Source: Clostridiaceae bacterium
GTDB lineage: Bacteria > Bacillota > Clostridia > Oscillospirales > Acutalibacteraceae
Direction: 5' to 3'
Length of the DNA stretch: 7,465 nt
Assembly (NCBI GenBank): GCA_016292705.1
Contig: JAEDHZ010000068.1
Span: 1-7,465 of the forward strand
The notes beneath the pieces are model-generated. The model saw only the letters and a program-made list of their open reading frames with translations. It was not told the origin of the DNA and ran no database searches. A program made the position numbers and the translations under genes. Of the stretch, positions 1 to 6,624 are shown in pieces; positions within the stretch are counted from its first letter, which is position 1; each line of letters opens with the position of its first letter.

Positions 1-431
1 ATAACAATTGTAACCGGGCCGTCATTGCAAAGTTCAACAGCCATGTCAGCGCCGAAAACGCCGTACTGAACATTGTTGACACCGTACTTTCTGAGTTCCT
101 CGCCGAAAGCGAGATATAGCCTTTGAGCCTCGCTGACGGGAGCGGAAAGCGTGAACGACGGTCTGCGTCCCTTTGCGAGGTCAGCGCAGAGAGTGAACTG
201 GGAAACAAGAAGAACCGAACCGTTCACCTGAGAAAGCGAAAGGTTCATTTTTCCGTTTTCATCATTGAAAATTCTGATTTCGCCAACCTTTTTTGCAAGT
301 AGGCGCATTTCCTCATCCGTGTCACCGTCAACAACGCCGAGCAGAACCATGAAACCCTTTTGAATTTCACCCGTAACATTTCCGTCAACGGTGACCTTGG
401 CTTTTGAAACTCTTTGAATTACGCAACGCAT
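1..431 (-). CDS. dtd: D-aminoacyl-tRNA deacylase (Dtd), C-terminus cut by the window edge
   Basis: Dtd is a cytoplasmic homodimeric enzyme that hydrolyses D-amino acids (and glycine mischarged on tRNA-Ala) from tRNA, keeping them out of proteins. The reading frame from the ATG at 431 gives 143 complete codons with no stop before the window edge. It begins MRCVIQRVSKAKVTVDG, typical of Dtd. Both signature motifs are present: SQFTL at residues 77-81, whose Thr80 matches the conserved active-site threonine, followed by KGRRPSF at 87-93; and NDGPVT at 136-141, which holds the Gly-cisPro pair used for chiral discrimination. The E. coli protein is 145 residues and ends six residues after NDGPVT, so only a handful of residues are missing. 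The start is supported by a GGAG seven bases upstream. The gene follows rel by 25 nt, the usual Firmicutes neighbourhood. Identification is secure. Confidence 0.96.
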   Translation of the reverse strand, partial: MRCVIQRVSKAKVTVDGNVTGEIQKGFMVLLGVVDGDTDEEMRLLAKKVGEIRIFNDENGKMNLSLSQVNGSVLLVSQFTLCADLAKGRRPSFTLSAPVSEAQRLYLAFGEELRKYGVNNVQYGVFGADMAVELCNDGPVTIV

Positions 432-438
432 ATTATTT

Positions 439-442
439 CTCC
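439..442 (-). promoter_or_regulatory. Ribosome binding site of dtd
   Basis: GGAG on the minus strand lies seven bases before the dtd ATG at 431, inside the 25-nt gap after rel. It fixes the dtd start. The gap is AT-rich and shows no promoter, so dtd is probably co-transcribed with rel. Confidence 0.75.
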
Positions 443-456
443 GTTAAAACTTATTT

Positions 457-2712
457 TTAAAGACCGGATCTTTCAACCTCAAGAACGCCCTTGATTTTTT
501 TCAGCTTTTCGCCAACGGATTTGAGGTGTTCGGCGGAATTGACGGTGATTGTCAGATAGATTGCGCTCCTGCCGTCCTTTGTTTCCTTGGTAAAAATTGA
601 ATGAATCATGACATGCATATTTGCAAGCTGACCGGAAAGGTCGGCAAGCATTCCCACACGGTTTATGCAGGTTACGCACAAAGTTACACGGTAGGAATCG
701 GAAACCTTTGTATCCCAGCGGGCATTTATCCAGCGTTCGGGTTCGGTGCACTTTGTGATGTCCTTTGGAACATTAGTACAGTTACGCGTATGAATTGAAA
801 CGCCGTGTCCCCTTGTTATAAAGCCTATGATATCATCACCCGGCAACGGGTCGCAGCAGCGTGAAAACTTGATAAGACAATTGTCAATGCCCTCAATGAG
901 AATACCCTCCGGAGAGCGGACAACCTTTTTGGCGGTCGGAATCGTCGGCTGTTCAGTCTCGCCCTGCGTCTGCGCAGGCTTTGATTCCCGGACAAGCTTT
1001 GCATATTCTTCCTTGATTCGGGGAATGAGCTTGTTGAGCGAAAGCCCTCCGTATCCGATTGCGGCAAGGAGATCATCCGCCGTTGCAAGCCTCTGCCTTT
1101 GCGCAACTTTGAGCAGAAAATCCATAAGCTGCTTTTCGGGAAGGCTGATGTTGTTGCGCTTGAATTCACGGTCAACCTCTTCTTTTCCCCTGACGATGTT
1201 TTCGTCACGGCACTCCTTTTTGAACCAGCTTTTGATTTTGCTGCGTGCGGAGCTTGTTTTTGCAATTTTGAGCCAGTCCCGGCTCGGTCCGCGCGGAGTT
1301 GAGGTGGTGAGAATCTCAATTATCTCACCGTTATTGATTCTGTGGTCAAGGGTGGTAATTCTTCCGTCCACCTTTGCGCCAATCATCCTTGATCCGACTG
1401 CGGAATGGATTGCATAGGCAAAGTCAACGATTGAAGAGCCCATCGGCAAACTTATTACATCGCCCTTTGGTGTGAAAGCGAACACTTCGTCCGGGGTGAA
1501 GTCGGTTTTGATAACATTGACAATCTCCTCAACATCATCGCTTTCTTTCTGGTTTTCAAGCAGCTGCCTTATCCAGGCAAGGCGTTCTTCAAACCTCGCC
1601 TTTCCGTTGATTCCGAGCTTATACTTCCAATGAGCTGCAATTCCGTATTCGGCGGTGTGGTGCATTTCCCATGTTCTTATCTGAACTTCAAAGGGTATGC
1701 CGTCCTTTCCGATAACGGTTGTGTGCAGCGACTGATACATATTCGGCTTCGGTGTTGAAATGTAATCCTTGAATCTGCCGGGCAGAGGATTAAACATATC
1801 GTGAATTATGCCGAGACAGTAATAGCACTCAAAAACCGAATCAACAATGATTCTCACTGCATAAATGTCATAGATTTCGTCTATTGTTCTGCCCTGCATA
1901 TAGGTTTTTCTGTATATTCCGTGAACACTTTTTATGCGACCGGAAATGTGAGCATTGGGAACCTCCTTGAGTACCCTCTCGCCTATCAGCTTTTTGATTC
2001 CGTCCAGAAATGCCTGGCGGGATTCAACCTGCGATTCAAGCGTTGAAGCAATTTCCTTATAGGCAACCGGATCAAGATAGCTGATTGCAAGGTCCTCAAG
2101 CTCCTCCTTGAACGCTCTGATACCGAGACGGTGAGCAATGGGAGCATATATTTCAAGCGTTTCACGAGCCTTGAAACGGCGCTTCTCCTCAGGCATAAAA
2201 CGCAGAGTGCGCATATTATGAACACGGTCGGCAAGCTTGATGATGATAACCCTGATGTCACGACTCATTGCAAGGAACATTTTGCGAACATTCTCGCTTT
2301 GCTGCTGCTCCATGAGCATAAGCCGTTCTTCCTTGGTTGCATCATCGTCGCTGTTGGTTTTGTTTGTTGTTATCTGACCGAGTTTTGTTACTCCGTCAAC
2401 AAGCTGTTCAATGGTTTCGCCGAATTTTTTCCTTATCTCCTCGTCCGTGACAGGAGTATCCTCAACAACATCGTGCAAAAGTGCGGCGCAGACGGAATCT
2501 GTGTCCATGCCCATTTCTGCAAGAATCTGAGCCACAGCAACGGGGTGGATAATATACGGCTCACCGGAACGGCGCTTCTGCCCCTCATGTGAAACCTCGG
2601 CAAATTCAAACGCTTCGGTTATTCTTTCAATATCCGGTTGCGAAAAACCGGTTGCTTTAACGGTATCAAGCAGCTTGTCAAAACCATAGTTTTCAAAAAC
2701 TTTTCCGTCCAT
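457..2712 (-). CDS. rel: Bifunctional (p)ppGpp synthetase/hydrolase (RelA/SpoT family)
   Basis: This long Rel enzyme makes and degrades the stringent-response alarmone (p)ppGpp and senses uncharged tRNA on the ribosome. The 751-residue product (B. subtilis Rel is 734) shows the full domain order. The HD hydrolase has its residues intact: R47/R48, H56, H80-D81, E84-D85, D162 and N166. The synthetase (about 250-370) has YDIYAVRIIV at 281-290, the bifunctional-type RFKD at 313-316, PKPNMYQSLHT around 321-331 and the EVQIRT strand with Glu342. A TGS domain follows at about 407-468, then a helical region, a zinc-binding segment (C612, C619-C620, H641, C645) and a C-terminal ACT domain (about 672-748). 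Both activities are therefore expected. Residues about 115-135 hold an acidic/polar insertion not found in B. subtilis Rel. An in-frame ATG lies 11 codons upstream inside recJ, but AGGAGG seven bases before 2712 favours the start given here. Confidence 0.97.
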   Translation of the reverse strand: MDGKVFENYGFDKLLDTVKATGFSQPDIERITEAFEFAEVSHEGQKRRSGEPYIIHPVAVAQILAEMGMDTDSVCAALLHDVVEDTPVTDEEIRKKFGETIEQLVDGVTKLGQITTNKTNSDDDATKEERLMLMEQQQSENVRKMFLAMSRDIRVIIIKLADRVHNMRTLRFMPEEKRRFKARETLEIYAPIAHRLGIRAFKEELEDLAISYLDPVAYKEIASTLESQVESRQAFLDGIKKLIGERVLKEVPNAHISGRIKSVHGIYRKTYMQGRTIDEIYDIYAVRIIVDSVFECYYCLGIIHDMFNPLPGRFKDYISTPKPNMYQSLHTTVIGKDGIPFEVQIRTWEMHHTAEYGIAAHWKYKLGINGKARFEERLAWIRQLLENQKESDDVEEIVNVIKTDFTPDEVFAFTPKGDVISLPMGSSIVDFAYAIHSAVGSRMIGAKVDGRITTLDHRINNGEIIEILTTSTPRGPSRDWLKIAKTSSARSKIKSWFKKECRDENIVRGKEEVDREFKRNNISLPEKQLMDFLLKVAQRQRLATADDLLAAIGYGGLSLNKLIPRIKEEYAKLVRESKPAQTQGETEQPTIPTAKKVVRSPEGILIEGIDNCLIKFSRCCDPLPGDDIIGFITRGHGVSIHTRNCTNVPKDITKCTEPERWINARWDTKVSDSYRVTLCVTCINRVGMLADLSGQLANMHVMIHSIFTKETKDGRSAIYLTITVNSAEHLKSVGEKLKKIKGVLEVERSGL

Positions 2713-2719
2713 TTTCCAC

Positions 2720-2725
2720 CCTCCT
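2720..2725 (-). promoter_or_regulatory. Ribosome binding site of rel, abutting the recJ stop codon
   Basis: The junction reads TAAAGGAGGGTGGAAAATG: the recJ stop TAA is followed at once by AGGAGG, then seven bases, then the rel ATG. A ribosome finishing recJ would cover the rel start region, so translational coupling is likely. The site also shows that the longer reading frame starting inside recJ is not the true rel start. Confidence 0.85.
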
Positions 2726-4759
2726 TTATTTTGCAAGTTTCTCAATATATGCCATCAGACAGGAATCCGCAAGGTTGACCTTTTTGTCGGCATCACTGAG
2801 TGTAATTCTCCCGTCCTCTTTTTTGAGTATTCCGAGTTCGCACAGAATATCAATACTCAGAAGAACACGGCAGGCATCCGAGCCGTCACCGCCGAGACGG
2901 TAACAAAGAATATCGCTGTCGCCTGAAAAGCCGCCCTCATTTCTGAGGAAGCGATATACCGAAGCAACAAACGCACGGTCAACACCGGCGAGCGCTGCGT
3001 GCTCCGGTCGGACATTCTCTTTCCTGCGTATTTTTTCATAAAGGCGAACCGAACGCAGGTACTTTTCATCATCTGTGCCCGCCATTCTGATATCTTTTAT
3101 GTATATGCTGACCTTTGTCTGCCCCATATATTCGTTTTTTTCAAGTCTTACTGCAAGGTCAACCCTGTCTCCCCTGCGGTAAGGGAATGAGTCAAACGGT
3201 GTTGAAAATTTGAGCGCAGTAATGTTCGCTTTGTCCTTTGTCAGATTCAGACGGACATGCTTTCCGCCCTTGAGCGGTTGAACGGAGTTTATCGTCATGT
3301 CAAACAGACCGAAAAGCGGTTGCGGATTGCCTGCACCGAACGGTTCAAGGCTTTCAATCACCGGGATAAGGTCAGCTGAAATGAACTGAGGCTTCAGTCT
3401 GCAATCGAGAGTAAGCGTTGCAAAAGGCATCTGCACCGTTTTTGCATATTCATTGATTCTCCGGCGAAACTGCGGGATATCCTCAGGTCTGATTCCGAAG
3501 CCCGCCGCAAGCGGATGCCCGCCGAAATGGGTCAGAAGGTCTGAAACACTGTTGATTGCGTCATAAAGCGAAAAGCCCTCAATGCTTCTTCCGGAGCCTT
3601 TTGCCGAAATGCCGTTGCTTGTGATAACAATACAAGGTCTGAGATATCGGTCAACAAACCGGGCGGCAACAATTCCGATAACACCGCCGTGCCAACCCTC
3701 ACCGTCAAAAACAAGAACACGGTCAAAAGCCATTTCCGGGTTTTCGTCAAGAAGTTTTTGCGCTTCAAGGGTAATCTGCTGTTCAAGCTCCTGCCGTTTT
3801 GCGTTAGCAATGTCAATTTCCCGAGCAAGCTCATTTGCCTGTTCCGGATTCTGACAGACGAGCAACTCAAAAGCTTTGTCGGCACGCTCAATCCTGCCGA
3901 TAGCGTTAATCCTCGGAACAATGCCGAAAGCCACCGAGCTTGCTGAGACAGCCTTTTGCTCCGTTGCGGAAACCTCGCGGAGGGCTTTGATTCCGATGTT
4001 CTCGCCCGAGTTGATCTTTTCAATTCCACGGCGGACAATTGCACGGTTTTCACCCGTGAGGGGAACAATGTCCGCAATTGTTCCGACGGCGATGAGGTCT
4101 GCAAAATTTTCAAGAACCTCCTCGCTTTCTCCGTCCGAAAGGGCAGAAATAAGTTTGAACGCAACGCCGACACCTGCCCAATCCTCAAAGCTGACGGTGT
4201 CGTCCTCCCTGTGCGGGTCAACAACAGCTTCGGCTTTCGGAAGAACCGTGCCGACTTTATGGTGATCGGTCACAACGAGCTCCATTCCAAGCTCATAGAT
4301 ACGCTCAGCCTCGGCAATGGCGGAAATACCGTTGTCAACAGTGACAATCAGCCTGACCGAATCTGCGGCAAGAGCTTCAATTGCCCTGATATTGAGACCG
4401 TAACCCTCACTTTCCCTGTCAGGGATATAACAGACAACATCTGCGCCGAGCATTTCAAGATAGAGATATAAAAGCGCAGAGGCTGTCACTCCGTCCGCAT
4501 CATAATCGCCGTAGACAGCGATTTTTTCGCCACATTCAACAGCAAGGTTGATTCTTTCAACCGCCTTGTCCATGTCCAAAACGGAAAACGGGTCGCAAAA
4601 AGCAGAATCCGCAGAGAAGAACTCTTCAACAGCTTCCTTGGTCGTTATTCCCCGTGAAACCAAAAGAAGCGAAGCAAACGGGTCAATACAGCAGGCAGCG
4701 GAAAGCTCGCTTGCTTTTTCCTTGTCAATGCGTGAAACGCACCACTTTCTTCTCGGCAT
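2726..4759 (-). CDS. recJ: Single-stranded-DNA-specific exonuclease RecJ
   Basis: RecJ is a cytoplasmic, metal-dependent 5'-3' exonuclease on single-stranded DNA that resects ends for RecFOR recombination and acts in mismatch and base excision repair. The 677-residue product carries the DHH phosphoesterase motifs in order: GDYDADG at 84-90 (metal ligands D85, D87, D89), VDNG at 141-144, TDHH at 164-167 and DLIAVGTIAD at 221-230. NAIGRIERA (285-293) and the DHHA1 motif GGHPLAAGF (413-421) follow. An OB-fold-like region spans about 450-560, and a C-terminal Firmicutes-type extension of about 110 residues follows; E. coli RecJ is 577 residues and B. subtilis RecJ longer than this one. Three in-frame ATGs exist (4822, 4777, 4759). 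The one at 4759 is chosen because GGAG lies eight bases upstream and the protein family starts near here. recQ upstream suggests joint action in end processing. Confidence 0.96.
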   Translation of the reverse strand: MPRRKWCVSRIDKEKASELSAACCIDPFASLLLVSRGITTKEAVEEFFSADSAFCDPFSVLDMDKAVERINLAVECGEKIAVYGDYDADGVTASALLYLYLEMLGADVVCYIPDRESEGYGLNIRAIEALAADSVRLIVTVDNGISAIAEAERIYELGMELVVTDHHKVGTVLPKAEAVVDPHREDDTVSFEDWAGVGVAFKLISALSDGESEEVLENFADLIAVGTIADIVPLTGENRAIVRRGIEKINSGENIGIKALREVSATEQKAVSASSVAFGIVPRINAIGRIERADKAFELLVCQNPEQANELAREIDIANAKRQELEQQITLEAQKLLDENPEMAFDRVLVFDGEGWHGGVIGIVAARFVDRYLRPCIVITSNGISAKGSGRSIEGFSLYDAINSVSDLLTHFGGHPLAAGFGIRPEDIPQFRRRINEYAKTVQMPFATLTLDCRLKPQFISADLIPVIESLEPFGAGNPQPLFGLFDMTINSVQPLKGGKHVRLNLTKDKANITALKFSTPFDSFPYRRGDRVDLAVRLEKNEYMGQTKVSIYIKDIRMAGTDDEKYLRSVRLYEKIRRKENVRPEHAALAGVDRAFVASVYRFLRNEGGFSGDSDILCYRLGGDGSDACRVLLSIDILCELGILKKEDGRITLSDADKKVNLADSCLMAYIEKLAK

Positions 4760-4767
4760 CTGCTTTG

Positions 4768-4774
4768 CTCCTTT
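4768..4774 (-). promoter_or_regulatory. Ribosome binding site of recJ
   Basis: AAAGGAG lies eight bases before the ATG at 4759. It sits inside the codons that follow a second in-frame ATG at 4777 (ATGAAAGGAGCAAAGCAGATG). That upstream ATG has only a T-rich stretch before it, so it is unlikely to be used. This site decides the recJ start. Confidence 0.8.
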
Positions 4775-4783
4775 CATAAAAAG

Positions 4784-4798
4784 ATAATATGATATTAT
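4784..4798. repeat. AT-rich perfect palindrome over the recJ promoter -10 and start region
   Basis: ATAATAT, one central base (4791) and ATATTAT form a perfect 7-bp inverted repeat. One arm contains most of the -10 hexamer and the other covers the predicted transcription start. It could be an operator, but a palindrome this AT-rich can arise simply from a TATAAT-type sequence. A regulatory role is speculative. Confidence 0.35.
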
Positions 4799-4822
4799 AT
4801 CACTTATTACTGTTCTTTTCAA
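4794..4822 (-). promoter_or_regulatory. Predicted sigma-A (sigma-70 type) promoter for recJ-rel-dtd
   Basis: On the minus strand TTGAAA (4822-4817, five of six matches to TTGACA) is followed by exactly 17 bases and a perfect TATAAT (4799-4794). The three bases before the -10 are TGA, giving an extended -10 (TGnTATAAT), and this TGA is itself the stop codon of recQ (4802-4800). Transcription should start near 4785-4788, leaving a leader of about 25-30 nt before the recJ ATG at 4759. The -35 lies in the last codons of recQ. The match is seen directly; activity is inferred. Confidence 0.8.
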
Positions 4823-6617
4823 TATGTTGGAAGTGCCCGTTAATGAGTTCCAGGAAAGCTTTTGAATACTTTCTTTCCTTCATTGAAGATACGCCCGGTA
4901 TTGCCGCAAATTCTTCCGTTGTTGTCGGCTTTTTTCGTGCAATAATCCTGAGCGTTGCGTCGGTAAAAACAGTGAAAGGCGGAATACTTTCCTTTCCCGC
5001 TATCGTTTTTCTGAGCTTATAAAGCTTTTTATAAAGTAAGCCATCGAAAACTTCAGCTTTTTCACCATCCTGAGGCCTTTCCTTTTTGTACCTTTGGAAA
5101 AGTTTCATTGAACGGAAAAGAATTGCTTTTGAACGCCTTGTCAGGTGAAGATTTCCCTTTTCATCCTCCGAAAGGCAATCATCGGACACAAGAAAATCAA
5201 CAAAAAGCTTGATATCCTTGATATTCATATCATCAAGCAGACCAAATGTTGAAAGGCGGTCATAGCCTGATGCAACAATATATTCGTCCCGTTCACCTTT
5301 CATGAGCTTTGAAATGACAGCGGCAGGCTCCCTTTCACGGACACGGTATACACAGGAAAGAACCTTTTGCGCCGCAACGGTAACATCCTTTCCGGACAAC
5401 ATTCCGACACAGCGAGAACAATTATTGCACCTATCCTGAGAAGCTTCGCCGAAATAGGAAAGCATATAATGCCGCAGGCAACAGCCGCTTTCGCAATAAT
5501 CTATCATTGCACCGAGCTTTTTGAGCTTTACCCGCCGTAGGCTCAGCGAATCAAGGGCGGAAAGCTCCTCGTTTTCCTGCGAATGGTCAATAAAATACCG
5601 CTGAATTGCAATATCCTCGCCGGAATAAAGGAGAATGCAGAACGCTTCGCTGCCGTCCCGTCCTGCTCTTCCGGCTTCCTGATAGTAGCTTTCAACATCA
5701 CCGGGCATATTGTAATGAATAACAAATGAGACATTGCTTTTGTCAATACCCATTCCGAAAGCATTCGTTGCAACAACAAGCTGTTTTTCATCATTGATGA
5801 AAAGCTCCTGGTTGCGTTTGCGGATATCTTTGTCAAGCCCTGCATGATATACCGTTACACTGTAATCTTCCGAGGAAAGGACGGTATAAAGCTCATCTGC
5901 CTTTTTCCTTGTTGCGCAATAAATTATTCCGCTTTTTCCGCTGAAAAGGTCAAGATATCTTTTCAATGCGGTGAACTTGTTAACGGGCTTTGCAACTTCA
6001 AAATACAGATTAGGTCTGTCAAATCCGAGGACAGACACAAACGGGTCTTTCATCCCAAGAAGTTTAACAATATCACGCCTTACCCTTTCCGTTGCCGTTG
6101 CGGTAAAAGCGCAGACAACGGGGCGTGCTTCAAATGTTGCGATAAAGTCTTTGACAAGAAGATAGCTCGGGCGGAAATCCTGTCCCCATTGGGAAATGCA
6201 ATGCGCCTCATCAACGCAGACCAGACTGACTTTCAGCATGGAGCACATTTCAAGGAATCTTCGCGACATCAGCCTTTCCGGAGCAACATAGATTATCTTA
6301 TACTTTCCGCCGAGAGCCTCACGCATGGTATACTCAAGCTCATTTGAACTCATTGCGCTGTTGATATATGCCGCAGGGATTGAGTTTTGCAAAAGCGCAG
6401 ACACCTGATCCTTCATCAGCGAAATGAGGGGCGAAACAACAATTGCAACACCAGGAAAAAGCAGAGCCGGAACCTGGAAACAAACAGACTTTCCTGCGCC
6501 GGTGGGCATTATTCCGACAGTGTCCCGTCCGCAAAGGATGCTGTCAATCAGCTCCTGCTGTCCGTCCCTGAACGAATCATAGCCGAAGAAGCTTTTCAAA
6601 ATGCCGAATTTATCCAT
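4800..6617 (-). CDS. recQ: ATP-dependent DNA helicase RecQ
   Basis: RecQ is a superfamily 2 helicase that unwinds DNA 3'-5' for recombinational repair and fork processing, supplying single strands to RecJ. The 605-residue product has every expected part: motif 0 FRDGQQELI (16-24), Walker A PTGAGKS (38-44, Lys43), DEAH (136-139), the aromatic-rich loop ISQWGQDFRPSY (141-152), TATAT (172-176), motif V around 281-305 and motif VI QEAGRAGRDG (313-322). The RQC zinc site uses C380, C397, C400 and C403; a winged helix (about 408-510) and a C-terminal HRDC domain (about 522-598) follow. Residue 146 is Gln where E. coli has His. The frame is open 37 codons further upstream, but those codons overlap the preceding gene and the helicase homology begins at MDKFGILKSFFGY. 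The ATG at 6617 has only a weak GAGACGG before it and lies 7 nt after the previous stop, so translation is probably coupled. Confidence 0.96.
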   Translation of the reverse strand: MDKFGILKSFFGYDSFRDGQQELIDSILCGRDTVGIMPTGAGKSVCFQVPALLFPGVAIVVSPLISLMKDQVSALLQNSIPAAYINSAMSSNELEYTMREALGGKYKIIYVAPERLMSRRFLEMCSMLKVSLVCVDEAHCISQWGQDFRPSYLLVKDFIATFEARPVVCAFTATATERVRRDIVKLLGMKDPFVSVLGFDRPNLYFEVAKPVNKFTALKRYLDLFSGKSGIIYCATRKKADELYTVLSSEDYSVTVYHAGLDKDIRKRNQELFINDEKQLVVATNAFGMGIDKSNVSFVIHYNMPGDVESYYQEAGRAGRDGSEAFCILLYSGEDIAIQRYFIDHSQENEELSALDSLSLRRVKLKKLGAMIDYCESGCCLRHYMLSYFGEASQDRCNNCSRCVGMLSGKDVTVAAQKVLSCVYRVREREPAAVISKLMKGERDEYIVASGYDRLSTFGLLDDMNIKDIKLFVDFLVSDDCLSEDEKGNLHLTRRSKAILFRSMKLFQRYKKERPQDGEKAEVFDGLLYKKLYKLRKTIAGKESIPPFTVFTDATLRIIARKKPTTTEEFAAIPGVSSMKERKYSKAFLELINGHFQHIEKNSNK

Positions 6618-6624
6618 GACCGTC

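Noticed and set aside
444..460. Inverted repeat TTAAAA / TTTTAA around the rel stop codon, considered as a terminator
   Set aside because: The stem is six A-T pairs with no GC and no following U-run, and it sits between two tightly spaced genes; it would not be a stable terminator.
459..475. Short hairpin AAAGA / TCTTT at the end of rel
   Set aside because: Only five weak pairs within coding sequence; no sign of function.
827..1417. A 196-codon plus-strand open frame opposite rel
   Set aside because: It lies wholly antisense to strongly conserved Rel coding sequence, has a low-complexity Ser/Arg/Leu-rich product and no ribosome binding site of note; it is a shadow of the real gene.
3532..4224. 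A 230-codon minus-strand frame inside recJ
   Set aside because: It is out of frame with the intact DHH motifs of RecJ and its Ser/Arg/Leu-rich product looks like a frame-shifted reading, not a protein.
4760..4822. The two upstream in-frame ATGs of recJ (4822 and 4777) as true starts
   Set aside because: The first lies within the promoter -35 and recQ coding sequence, upstream of the predicted transcript start; the second has no ribosome binding site and contains the one used by the ATG at 4759.
5844..6347. A 167-codon plus-strand frame opposite recQ
   Set aside because: It is antisense to the RecQ helicase motifs and has no recognisable domain or start signal.
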